DNA of 64,000 bases from Flammeovirga sp. OC4 (GCF_000812565.1 NZ_JTAM01000028.1:1-64000), one strand, 5' to 3'. Counted from the stretch's first letter, positions 50,946 through 61,302 are shown. The notes: a model not told the origin generated them from the letters alone. Numbers and translations are program-made.

Positions 50946-51458
50946 ATGAGTAAAGAACAAAGCTACCCTAGATCATTTTCCCATATTGGAATCACTGTGC
51001 CTGATATTGAAAAAGCAGTAAAATTCTATTCTGAGATCATGGGTTGGTATGTAATTATGCCTCCTTCTGATGTTGTGGAAGAAAATGAAACAGCAATTGG
51101 TCAGATGTGTATTGATGTATTTGGTAGTGGATGGGGAACTTTCAAAATAGCCCATTTAGCGACTTCAGATGGTGTAGGTATCGAGTTGTTCTCTTTCCCA
51201 ACTACTGAAGCGAAAAAGCCGGAGTTCAATCCATTTAATGCAGGCTTATTCCATTTTTGTGTTCAGGATCCTAACATTGAAGAATTGACGCAAAAAATTG
51301 TGGATGCAGGAGGAAAACAAAGAATGCCAATCAGAGAGTATTATCCGAATTCAAAACCTTATAAGATGGTTTATGTGGAAGATCCTTTTGGAGTTGTATT
51401 TGAGATTTATACACACAGTTATGAGTTGACGTACTCTTCTGGTGCATATACAGAATAA
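50946..51458 (+). CDS. VOC (glyoxalase/dioxygenase) superfamily protein
   Basis: 170 residues from ATG 50946; a longer reading frame from 50736 overlaps the HxlR gene and is not used. Two beta-alpha-beta-beta-beta modules are visible: FSHIGITVPDIEKAVKFYSE (14-33) and FHFCVQDPNIEELTQKIV, ending MVYVEDPFGVVFEIYTHSYE. His and Glu residues at the usual metal positions suggest a lactoylglutathione lyase-like or dioxygenase-like enzyme; the substrate is unknown. Probably controlled by the divergent HxlR regulator. Confidence 0.87.
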   Translation: MSKEQSYPRSFSHIGITVPDIEKAVKFYSEIMGWYVIMPPSDVVEENETAIGQMCIDVFGSGWGTFKIAHLATSDGVGIELFSFPTTEAKKPEFNPFNAGLFHFCVQDPNIEELTQKIVDAGGKQRMPIREYYPNSKPYKMVYVEDPFGVVFEIYTHSYELTYSSGAYTE

Positions 51459-51487
51459 TGATATTTACTTTAAACTAATGGTATATG

Positions 51488-51523
51488 AAAAAGGTCAGCT
51501 CTTAAAAAGAACTGACCTTTTTT
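51488..51523. terminator. Bidirectional terminator between the VOC and porin-like genes
   Basis: AAAGGTCAG (51490-51498) pairs with CTGACCTTT (51512-51520), with A and T runs outside, between convergent genes ending at 51458 and 51548. Confidence 0.9.
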
Positions 51524-51547
51524 CTTTATATCTTAATTCAAGGTAGA

Positions 51548-52972
51548 TTAGAAGCTAATAGCTGCCTCAATCATGAAACCATTGAATTTACCATCTTCAT
51601 AAATTGCGTCAACTGAACCACCGACAGCACCTTCTGGAGCACCTGTTACACTTGCATTGTATACGTCATAACCTTCGTAAGTTTGCATCACGTAACCTGC
51701 TTTCATCATAACGTTTCTTGTCATGTACCAACCTGCAGCAACTTCTAGACGGTTTTGACGAACGCTAGCTTGAGCTACGTCCCAAGTACCTACAACATTG
51801 TCTTGTCCATCAGGAATTGTTGGGTCGATGTAGTTACCACTTTGAGCACTGTTAGTACCCCAAGCTGTATTGTACTTACCACCTACATAGAATTGCTCAT
51901 TCTTACCGAAACGGTAGATTAATTCAGCATTTAATTGGTTCCATTGTCTTGTTTCTGAGTTATCAGCTGCCATTTCACCTTTGCTAGCACCGTTAGATAC
52001 TTCATAAGTACCGAAGAATTCTAAACCTTTGAATTTCACAAATGGGTTGATCATGAATGCTGTGATGTTACCAGTGAAGTCTGGGTTCACACGACCATTT
52101 CTGAATGATGAAGTAGGGCTGTGACCAGGAACATCCATTACAGAGTAGAATCTTGAACCTGCTCTATCACCTGCATAAAGGTTTGAGTTAGCAAGGTTAG
52201 AGTTGTGATAAACTGAACCTGTTAAACGAGCTCTTAAATCATCGTTGATTTGCTTGTCAACACCAATCTTACCATATACTGACCAGTTACCAGTTGAAGT
52301 TACACCTTGGTTTAATTTACCATTTGAAAGACCACCAACTGCAAGGAAACCGTTTTTCTGCGCCATTACTTCCATTGCCATTTCAGTAGCAAATGCATCC
52401 ATGATAGTGTTACCCATAAACGCATTACCTAAAGCATAAGCATTGTTTGTACGACGGAAGTGTTGGTCACCGTAGTTTAATTCCATTTGACCAATTTTAA
52501 TGGTTAATACATCCATTAAGTTATCAGCCAATTGACTATTTAAGTTTAAGAAGTTTAAGTTGTCAATTTGTAAGTAACCACCCATTACCCATGCATCATT
52601 GTGGTGACGAGATGAAAGGTAAGTTTGTAAATGTACTCTCACACCATCCGCTAACTGAGCGTCAATGTTTAAGTTGGCAGTTGGAAGGTTAACACCTGGG
52701 TGAATTTCGGCTAACGCTACAGCACCACTGTTAGAGTGTCCTAAACCTTGCATTTGTAATGCGAAGTCCGCACCAACACGTACTTTCATTCCATCAAATC
52801 CAACAGTATCTTCTTTCGTTGTTTCAAATACGTTTACGCCACGTTGGTCATTGTAACGCATGTATTGCATATCACGATCAAAAACTCCGTTAATTTTTTG
52901 GGCCATAACATTCCCAGCAAGCATTGTAAGAAGTAAAGCAAATACTCCTGTAATCTTGTATAGACTTTTCAT
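51548..52972 (-). CDS. Porin-like outer-membrane beta-barrel protein
   Basis: 474 residues with a signal peptide (1-24, ending MAQ). The remainder has the alternating hydrophobic pattern of a beta barrel and finishes with MIEAAISF, a C-terminal Phe typical of outer-membrane proteins. Segments such as LTIKIGQMELNYGDQHFRRTNN resemble the porin-like group often annotated as hypothetical in Bacteroidota. The composition suggests strong expression. The pore and substrate are unknown. Confidence 0.78.
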   Translation of the reverse strand: MKSLYKITGVFALLLTMLAGNVMAQKINGVFDRDMQYMRYNDQRGVNVFETTKEDTVGFDGMKVRVGADFALQMQGLGHSNSGAVALAEIHPGVNLPTANLNIDAQLADGVRVHLQTYLSSRHHNDAWVMGGYLQIDNLNFLNLNSQLADNLMDVLTIKIGQMELNYGDQHFRRTNNAYALGNAFMGNTIMDAFATEMAMEVMAQKNGFLAVGGLSNGKLNQGVTSTGNWSVYGKIGVDKQINDDLRARLTGSVYHNSNLANSNLYAGDRAGSRFYSVMDVPGHSPTSSFRNGRVNPDFTGNITAFMINPFVKFKGLEFFGTYEVSNGASKGEMAADNSETRQWNQLNAELIYRFGKNEQFYVGGKYNTAWGTNSAQSGNYIDPTIPDGQDNVVGTWDVAQASVRQNRLEVAAGWYMTRNVMMKAGYVMQTYEGYDVYNASVTGAPEGAVGGSVDAIYEDGKFNGFMIEAAISF

Positions 52973-53071
52973 AATAAATCTGATAATATAAATTAGGTAT
53001 AAATATTAGGTAGGTATAATTGAGAAAGGAAATGAAGCAAATGATCTTACCTTTTCCTTATATCATATATT

Positions 53072-53623
53072 CTAGTTGAATGATGCGGAGTAATCGATTG
53101 TTACTTCATCTCCAGTAGTGATAGTACCAAACATTGCTGTTGGAGGATCAACATTATAAGTAGTCATATTGAAAGTAGTTTTACCTTCAAACTTTACTTT
53201 TCCACCTTCTACAGAAGCATCTGCAAGAAGTGTCACTTCTTTTGTAGTTCCTGCAATTGTCAACTGTCCTTGTGCTTTTACGGCACCGTTAGCGTCAATT
53301 GTAGCAGAAGTGGTTTTGAATGTAATGGTAGGATTACTTTTTTCTTTTAAAGCCGAGTAGATGTTTTTGTCCATCGCTCCTTTTCCAGATTTGATGCCTT
53401 TTACGACGAAAGTTAAATCAAGATTATTTACGGCTGTAATTTTATCTCCTTCAAGTGTTACGTCAGCGTTTCCTGTTACATCATTAACGTCGCAGTGCCA
53501 ATCGTGTAAAGAAGAAGTTCCCTCAATTTTAATTGTACTATTGTCTTTTGAATAGTTTTTAGTTTGTGCAAATAAATTGCACGTAGCAAACAGTGATAAA
53601 ATGAATATTAAGTTCAGTTTCAT
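53072..53623 (-). CDS. YceI-family protein
   Basis: 183 residues with a signal peptide (1-19) and the YceI lipocalin-like barrel: STIKIEGTSSLHDWHCDV, VKGIKSGKGAMDKNIYSALK and TKEVTLLADASVEGGKVKF. YceI proteins bind isoprenoid or polyisoprenoid chains in the periplasm; which one is not known. It is transcribed on its own, 99 bp from the porin-like gene behind it. The 364-bp stretch upstream (53624-53987) contains the lspA terminator and otherwise no feature I can support. Confidence 0.9.
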   Translation of the reverse strand: MKLNLIFILSLFATCNLFAQTKNYSKDNSTIKIEGTSSLHDWHCDVNDVTGNADVTLEGDKITAVNNLDLTFVVKGIKSGKGAMDKNIYSALKEKSNPTITFKTTSATIDANGAVKAQGQLTIAGTTKEVTLLADASVEGGKVKFEGKTTFNMTTYNVDPPTAMFGTITTGDEVTIDYSASFN

Positions 53624-53924
53624 TATTTTAAAGTTTGATAATTGGATAATTTTTTAGCTGTGATTCTACTTAGGTACTAGTATATAGTAGATTAAATTTC
53701 TCTTTGATCATCGAATACATGTGCAATGTAACGGCTTAAATTTGATTTATATGTTGTTATTTAGTTAGTAACAGTGAACAAATCGCAATAAGTGTAAACC
53801 AACGTTGCATTTTACAAAAGTATTCTTCTGTTAGTGATATTCATCATTTATTAAAAGTGACCAACATTATTTACAACCCTTTAAAAGGGTGACTTCAGTC
53901 GGATTACACTTTTTTAAAATAAAA

Positions 53925-53957
53925 AAAGAGTAACAGTTTTCACCATTACTCTTTCTA
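53925..53957 (-). terminator. Intrinsic terminator of lspA
   Basis: On the minus strand AAAGAGTAA pairs with TTACTCTTT around about 12 nt, followed by a T run, about 30 bp behind the lspA stop. Confidence 0.85.
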
Positions 53958-53987
53958 AATTTATCTTTAGGATGTTCTTACAAACAT

Positions 53988-54629
53988 CTATTTTTTTTCT
54001 TCGTGGGCTTTTTCAAATTCAGTGAACTTATTTTGGAAGATTAAAATAAAAGTCACTCCTAAGAAAATAGCAGAGTCTGCAATATTAAAGACAGGGCTGA
54101 AGAATAAAAAGTGATCTCCTCCTATCATTGGTAACCATGTTGGGAAGTTTCCTTCAATCATTGGGAAGTATAACATATCAATTACTTGCCCATGAAACCA
54201 AGGTGATGAAGAACCTGGTATAGCGTTGCCTTCGATCAACACACCATAGAAAATACTATCAATGGCATTGCCAATAGCACCTCCTAGTATCATGGCAATA
54301 CAGATAAGGAAGCCAGGGTGTGTGGGTTTCTTATAAAGATTGTAAATGGCATATACAATCCCGCCTGATGCAATTATTCTAAATAGGGTCAATAATAATT
54401 TTCCATATTCATTTCCGAATTGCATACCAAATGCCATTCCTGGATTGAGTAAGTAATGCAAACGGAACCAATCACCAATAACATGTATTTCACCAAGTGT
54501 TCCCATTTCCATAAAATTATGGACAAGAATCTTACTGATTTGATCTATAATTATGACTAAGATGGCTACACCATAAATAGCCGATAGACTAATTTTCTTT
54601 TTATTTTCTTTCACTACTTCTAACTCCAC
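53988..54629 (-). CDS. lspA: Lipoprotein signal peptidase
   Basis: 213 residues with four membrane helices. It cleaves the signal peptide of prolipoproteins after lipidation, so it serves the many lipoproteins of this window. The motifs are DQISKILVHNF, NPGMAFGMQFG, NAIDSIFYGVL and FNIADSAIFLG, the last two carrying the catalytic aspartates. Length is somewhat above the E. coli protein (164), with insertions between the helices as usual in Bacteroidota. It lies 72 bp behind trkH. Confidence 0.94.
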   Translation of the reverse strand: MELEVVKENKKKISLSAIYGVAILVIIIDQISKILVHNFMEMGTLGEIHVIGDWFRLHYLLNPGMAFGMQFGNEYGKLLLTLFRIIASGGIVYAIYNLYKKPTHPGFLICIAMILGGAIGNAIDSIFYGVLIEGNAIPGSSSPWFHGQVIDMLYFPMIEGNFPTWLPMIGGDHFLFFSPVFNIADSAIFLGVTFILIFQNKFTEFEKAHEEKK

Positions 54630-54701
54630 TATTATTTATTTAAAAAATTGCTGTTTAGAACTAAGTACTTTGGTAAAATTAATTCTAGACTTGTACTTAT
54701 T

Positions 54702-56186
54702 TTAGAATCTACTCCAAAAGTATGGTGTGAAGATAATCATTACAGTAAACAATTCTAATCTTCCTAACAACATTAAGAAAGATAATACCCATTTTACTGC
54801 ATCAGGAAGATGTGCAAAGTTATCTACAGGACCTACCGAACCAATACCAGGTCCAATATTACCTAATGAAGTAGCTACAGCGCCTATTGCCGTCATTAAG
54901 TCAACACCCAATGCTGAAAGTACCAAGATTCCAAGACCAAAAATTAAGAAATAGGCCATAATAAAAGCAAGAACATTAAATGTAATCCCTCCTTTAACGG
55001 CTTTATTATTGAACCTTACAGGAATAATTGCTGTAGGGTGTAACTGTCTTTTTAATTCTAGGAATGTATTTTTAAAAAGGATAATATGACGAACGATCTT
55101 CACACCACCTGCTGTAGATCCAGCCATACCTCCACAAAACATCAATACAAATACAACCATTGTTGCATAAGGAGCCCAAGCCGTATAGTCTGCCGAGACA
55201 TAACCAGTTGTGGTCATAATAGAGACCACTTGGAACAATGCATCTCTAAATGATTTCTCAAATCCTAAGTTGGTAGTATATGCTACTACTCCACCAATAG
55301 AAACAGTAGATAAGAAAATAATTCCAATGTAATATCTGTATTCTTCGTTAGTCCAGATTGCTTTGAACATTCTCTTAAATAAGAAATAGTTCAATGTAAA
55401 GTTGGTTCCTGCTAGAAGCATGAAGAAGATTAAGATATACTGAATATATGGACTCATTGAAGCCGCACTATCGTTGTAAGTAGAGAAACCTCCTGTAGCC
55501 ATTGTGGTGAGCGCATGATTAAGAGCGTCATAAAAGCTCATCCCTCCTGTCATCAACAATATGGTTTCTATGACTGTTAAACTAGCATATACCCACCAAA
55601 GTCTTTTGGCGGTTTCTTTAATTCTTGGTTGAAGCTTATCTGGAGAGATACCAGGAGCTTCAGCAACAAAAAGCTGCATACCTCCAATGCCTAAGAAAGG
55701 TAATATGGCCACCGCAAGTACAATAATACCCATTCCTCCAATCCATTGTGTGAGGCTTCGCCAGAATAAAATGCCCTTCCCTACACCTTCAATATCAGTA
55801 AGAATAGATGCTCCAGTAGTAGAAAAACCTGAAATGGTTTCAAAATAAGCATCTGTAAGTGATGGAATTTCGTGACTGAATAAATAGGGTAAACTACCAA
55901 AAAACGCCATTAAGGCCCACCCTAATGATACAATGATATATCCATCTTTCTTCTTGATTTCTCTTTTGTAGCCTCTATGTTCACCATAAAGTATTGTCAA
56001 TCCTCCAGCCAGAATACTAATTACTCCTGATTGTAATAATGCAAACCAATCCTCTCCTCCAAAATAAAAAGAGAAAGGCAGGCATATAAACATGAATACT
56101 CCATTGAGTACAATAAGAATACCCATTATTCTGGCAATTAAACCAATATTAAATTGACTTTTGCGCTGTTGAAATTGTTCTCCCAT
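54702..56186 (-). CDS. trkH: Trk system potassium transporter, membrane subunit
   Basis: 494 residues, about ten membrane segments. The selectivity-filter loops are seen as ISGFSTTGASIL, ALTTMATGGFSTYN, VSIMTTTGYVS and ATSLGNIGPGIG. It forms the K+ channel of the Trk system and is gated by TrkA, which is encoded directly upstream (13-bp gap). The two genes make one operon. Confidence 0.95.
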   Translation of the reverse strand: MGEQFQQRKSQFNIGLIARIMGILIVLNGVFMFICLPFSFYFGGEDWFALLQSGVISILAGGLTILYGEHRGYKREIKKKDGYIIVSLGWALMAFFGSLPYLFSHEIPSLTDAYFETISGFSTTGASILTDIEGVGKGILFWRSLTQWIGGMGIIVLAVAILPFLGIGGMQLFVAEAPGISPDKLQPRIKETAKRLWWVYASLTVIETILLMTGGMSFYDALNHALTTMATGGFSTYNDSAASMSPYIQYILIFFMLLAGTNFTLNYFLFKRMFKAIWTNEEYRYYIGIIFLSTVSIGGVVAYTTNLGFEKSFRDALFQVVSIMTTTGYVSADYTAWAPYATMVVFVLMFCGGMAGSTAGGVKIVRHIILFKNTFLELKRQLHPTAIIPVRFNNKAVKGGITFNVLAFIMAYFLIFGLGILVLSALGVDLMTAIGAVATSLGNIGPGIGSVGPVDNFAHLPDAVKWVLSFLMLLGRLELFTVMIIFTPYFWSRF

Positions 56187-56199
56187 AAAAAATCAGTGC

Positions 56200-57543
56200 T
56201 TAACGGAAAAATGCTTCTACTTTAGAAATACATTCCGGTCGTGTTAATACCACGGCTCTGTCATAAGGTTCAAATTGGAAATCACCCTTAGGAATATAAG
56301 CTTTTCCTCTTCTAATTGCACCACCAATGATGGCAGATTTAGGGAAACCTAATGCTTTTAATTCCTTTTTAGTAACTGGAGAATTCTCGTTGACTACAAA
56401 TTCTAATACTTCGGCGTCAACACCATGAACGTTTGTTAGTGAAATAATTTCTCCCCTACGGATATATCTAAATATGAAGCTTGCTGCTATTAGTTTCTTA
56501 TTGATCAATGTATCTACACCCATATTTTGAGAAAGGTGGATATAATCCATATTTTCTACCAAGGCAATAGTCTTCTGAACCCCGTGTTTCTTCGCTACCA
56601 ATGAAGTGATAATGTTGGTTTCTGAATCACCAGTTACTGCAATAAAAGCATCTGCTGTGTCAATTCCTTCCTCTTCAAGTAAGTCAACATTTCTACCATC
56701 ACCATTAATCACCAATGTATTTGGTAGTTCTTCCGCCATTTCAATTGCCTTGTCTCTATCTTTCTCGATTAAAACGACATTGTACTTGTGGCTTAACGAA
56801 CGAGCGGCATAGAAACCTACTTTACCGCCACCTAGGATAATCAGGCGCTTGATTTTTTTGGATTGCTTTTTACCTGTCAATTGAAGCACACTTTCAACAC
56901 CTTCAGGTTTTGCAATGTAATAAACGTGGTCTCCCAATTCAAAACGTGTATCACCTCTTGGAATGATCGTCTCATCATTACGAAGAATTGCGACGGTTAA
57001 GAATTTAAAGTCTTTATTGAGGTAGGTTGTCTCTTCCAGAGTTTTTCCACAAAGAGGTTTTTCTTCATCAATAGTAATACCGATCAGTGATAAAAGCCCC
57101 TTCTCAAACTCAAATGTATCTGTAATTGCCGCCTCTTTTAGTAGACGCTTGATCTCTTTTGTAGCCAATAATTGTGGGGAAATCATTTCATCCACCCCCA
57201 TCCTTCTCATATCTAAAACCTCACGAGCATGTAAGTATTCACTATTTGTAATTCTTGCAATAGTTCTCTTAGCTCCTAACCTTTTTGCTACCATAGCAGT
57301 GATAAGGTTGGTTTCTTCAGAAGAAGTGACAGCGATTAGCATGTCAGATTTACTCACATTTGCATCATCTAAAGTTGCAAATGAAGTAGACGAACCTTTG
57401 ATTGTGGCAACATCAATATGATTTGCCGCATGGTTTAAACTATCCTCATCTGTATCGATAAGGGTAATATCGTGATCTTCGTGTGCCAGTAGTTTTCCTA
57501 AGTGGAACCCTACATCTCCAGCACCTGCGATTATGATTTTCAC
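56200..57543 (-). CDS. trkA: Trk system potassium transporter, NAD-binding subunit
   Basis: A 447-residue peripheral protein with two RCK units. The Rossmann motifs GAGDVGFHLGKLL (6-18) and GGGKVGFYAARSL (about 235) bind nucleotides, and each is followed by a TrkA-C domain. It regulates the TrkH channel, which is encoded 13 bp behind it. It starts 138 bp behind the YifB gene. Confidence 0.95.
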   Translation of the reverse strand: MKIIIAGAGDVGFHLGKLLAHEDHDITLIDTDEDSLNHAANHIDVATIKGSSTSFATLDDANVSKSDMLIAVTSSEETNLITAMVAKRLGAKRTIARITNSEYLHAREVLDMRRMGVDEMISPQLLATKEIKRLLKEAAITDTFEFEKGLLSLIGITIDEEKPLCGKTLEETTYLNKDFKFLTVAILRNDETIIPRGDTRFELGDHVYYIAKPEGVESVLQLTGKKQSKKIKRLIILGGGKVGFYAARSLSHKYNVVLIEKDRDKAIEMAEELPNTLVINGDGRNVDLLEEEGIDTADAFIAVTGDSETNIITSLVAKKHGVQKTIALVENMDYIHLSQNMGVDTLINKKLIAASFIFRYIRRGEIISLTNVHGVDAEVLEFVVNENSPVTKKELKALGFPKSAIIGGAIRRGKAYIPKGDFQFEPYDRAVVLTRPECISKVEAFFR

Positions 57544-57681
57544 AAGTTAAATCTCTTTATTGATAGTACTTATCTCCTTAATAGTTGGAAGACACTGCAA
57601 ATATAGTGTGATTTTTTGGATAGCGATAATTTTTAGAGCTTGTTTGGAATATCCTCATTGGGAGCGTTGTAAACACCATTT

Positions 57682-59226
57682 TTATCCCTCAGCCCAGCTT
57701 TCTCTATCTAAACTTCTATATTGAATAGCTTCCGCAATATGTTCTGCTTTAATATTCTCACTTCCTGCAAGATCTGCTATGGTTCTTCCGACTTTCAGAA
57801 TTCTATCATAAGCTCTTGCAGAGAGGCCTAAACGGTCCATGGCTGCTTTCAAAAGGTTTTTTCCTAATGCATCTAAGACACATACCTGTTTTACCAATTG
57901 TGAAGGCATCATGGCATTGCAATGTACTGCATTTGTAAAATCTTTAAACCTTTCTTCTTGTATTTTTCTAGCCTCAATCACTCGTGCTCGTATAGCCTCA
58001 CTGCTTTCAGCGGGTTTTACCTCTGTCATTTCTTCAAAGGAAACAGGTGTGACCTCTACGTGCAAATCAATTCTATCCAAAAGCGGACCACTTACTTTAT
58101 TCAAGTAACGTTGTACGGCTCCTGGAGGGCAAGTACACTCTTTTTCGGGGTGGTTATGATAACCACATGGGCAAGGATTCATACTTGCAATCAACATGAA
58201 ATTGGCAGGGAAATCTACAGACATTCTGGCTCTAGAGATGGTTACTTTTCGTTCCTCTAAAGGTTGACGCATCACTTCTAAGACTGTTCTCTTGTATTCT
58301 GGCAATTCATCTAAAAACAAAACGCCATTGTGAGATAAAGAAATTTCTCCAGGCTGAGGTATTCCACCGCCTCCTACCAAAGCGGCGTCGCTAATAGTAT
58401 GGTGAGGTGCACGGAAAGGACGTGTTGAAATCAATTGTCCATTCGAACCCAATTTACCCGCTACCGAATGTATTTTAGTAGTTTCTAAAGCTTCTTGTAA
58501 TCCTAATGAAGGAAGGATCGTGGGAAGTCTTTTAGCCAACATTGTTTTTCCAGCACCAGGAGGGCCTACCATGATGACATTATGACCTCCAGCCGCCGCA
58601 ATTTCCATGGCCCTTTTCATATTTTCTTGTCCCTGAACCTGAGAAAAGTCTACTTCATAGTGATCTAGTGTATCATTAAAAAGTTCTCTTGTCTCAATTT
58701 TCAAAGGTTGAATCTCTTTGTCTCCCTGAATAAATTCAATGGCTTCTAGCAATGTAGAGACGCCAATGATATCGAGGTTATTGACGATGGCGGCTTCTTT
58801 GGCATTTTCAACAGGTAGGATAAAACCTTTGAAACCATTTTTACGTGCTTCAATCGCTATCGGTAAAGCACCTTTGATGGGTCTTAGCTTTCCATCTAAA
58901 GAAAGCTCTCCTAAGATGATATATTTATCAAAGTCTCTTGCTCCAATCTGTCCAGAAGACTGAAGTATTGATAAGGCTATAGGCAAATCAAACGCTGCTC
59001 CTTCTTTTTTAGCTTCCGCAGGAGCCAAATTGACAACTACTTTTTGTCTAGGTATGGCATAACCGAAGTGTTTTACGGCAGATTCCACTCTGTGCTCACT
59101 TTCTTTGATGGCACTATCAGGTAAGCCTACCACATAAAGGTTTTTACCTGTTAGTACATTTACTTCAATTTCTATCAGTGTAGCATCTACTCCATACACG
59201 GAGCTTCCAAAAGTTTTTGAAATCAT
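57682..59226 (-). CDS. YifB-family Mg-chelatase-like AAA ATPase
   Basis: 514 residues. An N-terminal Lon-protease-like fold domain (about 10-165) is followed by a magnesium-chelatase-like AAA domain with Walker A VGPPGAGKTMLAKRLP, Walker B GVLFLDELPEYK and the zinc-type cysteine cluster in NPCPCGYHNHPEKECTCPPG, then the C-terminal part. YifB/ComM proteins are thought to act in DNA branch migration during transformation (ComM) or have unknown roles. Close in size to the E. coli protein. It follows the TPR lipoprotein gene by 51 bp. Confidence 0.93.
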   Translation of the reverse strand: MISKTFGSSVYGVDATLIEIEVNVLTGKNLYVVGLPDSAIKESEHRVESAVKHFGYAIPRQKVVVNLAPAEAKKEGAAFDLPIALSILQSSGQIGARDFDKYIILGELSLDGKLRPIKGALPIAIEARKNGFKGFILPVENAKEAAIVNNLDIIGVSTLLEAIEFIQGDKEIQPLKIETRELFNDTLDHYEVDFSQVQGQENMKRAMEIAAAGGHNVIMVGPPGAGKTMLAKRLPTILPSLGLQEALETTKIHSVAGKLGSNGQLISTRPFRAPHHTISDAALVGGGGIPQPGEISLSHNGVLFLDELPEYKRTVLEVMRQPLEERKVTISRARMSVDFPANFMLIASMNPCPCGYHNHPEKECTCPPGAVQRYLNKVSGPLLDRIDLHVEVTPVSFEEMTEVKPAESSEAIRARVIEARKIQEERFKDFTNAVHCNAMMPSQLVKQVCVLDALGKNLLKAAMDRLGLSARAYDRILKVGRTIADLAGSENIKAEHIAEAIQYRSLDRESWAEG

Positions 59227-59277
59227 AGTTTACTGGTAAATTTTAGAATCGTTAAACGATATGTATATAGTTAGAGT

Positions 59278-60378
59278 TTATGACTGCACTTCTTCTGTAT
59301 CAGAACTGTTCAAATCCTCTTCAGAAGGTGGTGCATATAGTTTTCTTAGTGTTGCCTTTAAGTTGATTAAAGCTAATCGAGCATCTTTATAAGTCGGATC
59401 TATTTCAAGTGCTTTCTCGTAATTCTTTCTTGCTTCAGCATAATTTCTTAGTACATATTGATTGGTAAGTCCAAGCTCATACCAAAGCTCTTTTGTTTCA
59501 GGATTGTATTTTAGTGCTTCTAAGAATATTTTGTTTGCTTCTAAAGGTTGTCTTCTTCTTCTGTAAAGTTTACCCAAAAGCCTTGAAGATTTCCAATGTG
59601 AAGGCTCTTCTTTCAAAACTTCCTGAAATATAACAATAGCACTGTCATATTTATCTTGCTCATTGAGTATGCTTCCATATGAATATTTCATGTCAGAAGA
59701 ATTCAAAGACATCTTTTTGGCTTCTTGATAGGTAATTACTGCTTTTTCTAAATCATTTAGAAGAACACTTTCTTCAATGATACCTGCATAAGCAATGGAA
59801 TCTAATGGATCAAAGTCTATTGCTTTTTGGTAATTTGTAATAGCAGTTTTAGAATCTCCCATTTTGGAAAAGGTTTTTCCTAATGCTCTGTAAGTTTTGC
59901 TGTTTTGAGGAATTTCACGTAGAGAGCTTTCTAAAAAATAAATGGCACTATCAAATTGATTTAATGCAGTGTATGAAGAACCAATAAATGTTTTTAGTTG
60001 AGGATGTCTATAGCCAAGTTTCATTGCTTTTTTTCCATTGGAAATGGATTCTCCCATATTGCCTAAAAAATAATATGAAGTCGCAATTCCAAAGTAATAT
60101 ACACCTTGGGTGGAATCCAATAAAATGGCTTGTTCAAGATCTTCTAACGCTCCAGCATAATCTTTCTTTCTTACTTTCACACCACCTCTCTTAGCAAAAA
60201 GAGATGCATCATTAGATTTTTGAGCAATAATATCATCTAAGAAAGAAATTTGTTTCTCATAAAATTCATCTTCGTGTGCAGAAGCATCCACTAATCCTTC
60301 TAGTGTATTTTGTTTTTTCTGACAGCCCAAAAGGCAAATTAAAAGTATAAATGGAGTAAAATATTTTTGAAACAACAT
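59278..60378 (-). CDS. TPR lipoprotein
   Basis: 366 residues from ATG 60378, giving a lipoprotein signal (FTPFILLICLLGCQKK). An in-frame TTG at 60393 is the alternative. The mature part consists of about eight tetratricopeptide repeats (for example GALEDLEQAILLDS, SIAYAGIIEESVLL and EARKNYEKALEIDPTYKDA), a scaffold for protein contacts. Such TPR lipoproteins are often part of outer-membrane assembly or cell-division complexes; no partner is evident here. Confidence 0.85.
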   Translation of the reverse strand: MLFQKYFTPFILLICLLGCQKKQNTLEGLVDASAHEDEFYEKQISFLDDIIAQKSNDASLFAKRGGVKVRKKDYAGALEDLEQAILLDSTQGVYYFGIATSYYFLGNMGESISNGKKAMKLGYRHPQLKTFIGSSYTALNQFDSAIYFLESSLREIPQNSKTYRALGKTFSKMGDSKTAITNYQKAIDFDPLDSIAYAGIIEESVLLNDLEKAVITYQEAKKMSLNSSDMKYSYGSILNEQDKYDSAIVIFQEVLKEEPSHWKSSRLLGKLYRRRRQPLEANKIFLEALKYNPETKELWYELGLTNQYVLRNYAEARKNYEKALEIDPTYKDARLALINLKATLRKLYAPPSEEDLNSSDTEEVQS

Positions 60379-60498
60379 TTTTACGGAATGCAATTGATGA
60401 ATTAAAAACGGACTTTAGATTTCTCTAAATCCCTCAAAGTAATGGGATAAAAACCCTTTTGACTTATTTTATCTTATGATTTAGAATGCAAAATGCAT

Positions 60499-60533
60499 AA
60501 AAAAGCTCACTTTGGGGAGGAAGTGAGCTTTTT
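60499..60533. terminator. Terminator between the TPR and coiled-coil genes
   Basis: AAAAAGCTCACTT pairs perfectly with AAGTGAGCTTTTT around TGGGGAGG. A T run follows on both strands; it mainly serves the minus-strand gene ending at 60558. Confidence 0.88.
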
Positions 60534-60557
60534 ATGTATAGTATTTTTATAAAAGAA

Positions 60558-61253
60558 TTATGATAACTTATTTTCTCTTTTTCTGAGAGCACTTAATTCT
60601 TTTTGTAATTCTTCACCTTTATTTCTTTCAGTCACTAGTTCTCTACGCACTTGCATTTCTCTTTCTTGTGCTCTAGTTCTGAAATCATCAAATTCAGTCT
60701 GTAAAGAGTCATGATCTTTTTTGATCACACTTACAGCTTGATTATTGGTTTGGAAACGAATTAATAAAACGATGACCACAATGATTAATACTGCAATAAT
60801 AGCAAAGGCAGTATACATCACTGAGTACTTAGGTACATCCATTCCTACAAGGTTAATGTAATCACCTAATTCAATTAATCTGTCTTTTTCTCCAAGGCGT
60901 GATTGCATTTCTTTTACCTCTTGCTGTGCTAAAGTCGTTTCTTTACGAGCCATAGCCGCATCTGAATAGGCTGTTTGCAATGAGTCTTCCACTAAAACCC
61001 AATAATCATCAAGCCAAGCCTGCTTGATCATTCTATATTCTTTCCAACGTCCACCACGTTTCGACATGAATTTGTAACCTTCTAATAGGGTATCATCTGC
61101 AGGACCTGTTGGTTTAACTTTTTTAGGGGTAGAAGTGGATGTATTTGTTGTACTAGTAGAAGTACCTGAACCTGCAGTCTCTTGTGCATAGGCAGTGGTT
61201 AAAGTAACCATTAACACAAAAGTTGTAACTAATTTAATTATTCTTTTTAACAT
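60558..61253 (-). CDS. Single-span membrane protein with coiled-coil tail
   Basis: 231 residues with a signal peptide (1-24), a Ser/Thr/Gly-rich linker and the KRGGRWKEYRMIKQAWLDDYW stretch, then one membrane helix at about 142-165 and a C-terminal coiled coil of Lys/Glu/Gln heptads. No enzymatic motif. In Bacteroidota similar proteins are listed as hypothetical. The topology suggests a periplasmic N-terminal part and a cytoplasmic coiled coil. Confidence 0.7.
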   Translation of the reverse strand: MLKRIIKLVTTFVLMVTLTTAYAQETAGSGTSTSTTNTSTSTPKKVKPTGPADDTLLEGYKFMSKRGGRWKEYRMIKQAWLDDYWVLVEDSLQTAYSDAAMARKETTLAQQEVKEMQSRLGEKDRLIELGDYINLVGMDVPKYSVMYTAFAIIAVLIIVVIVLLIRFQTNNQAVSVIKKDHDSLQTEFDDFRTRAQEREMQVRRELVTERNKGEELQKELSALRKRENKLS

Positions 61254-61302
61254 GCTAGTAATTTTTTAAGCTATCTGTTTTACAAATATAGAAATAGCAG
61301 AC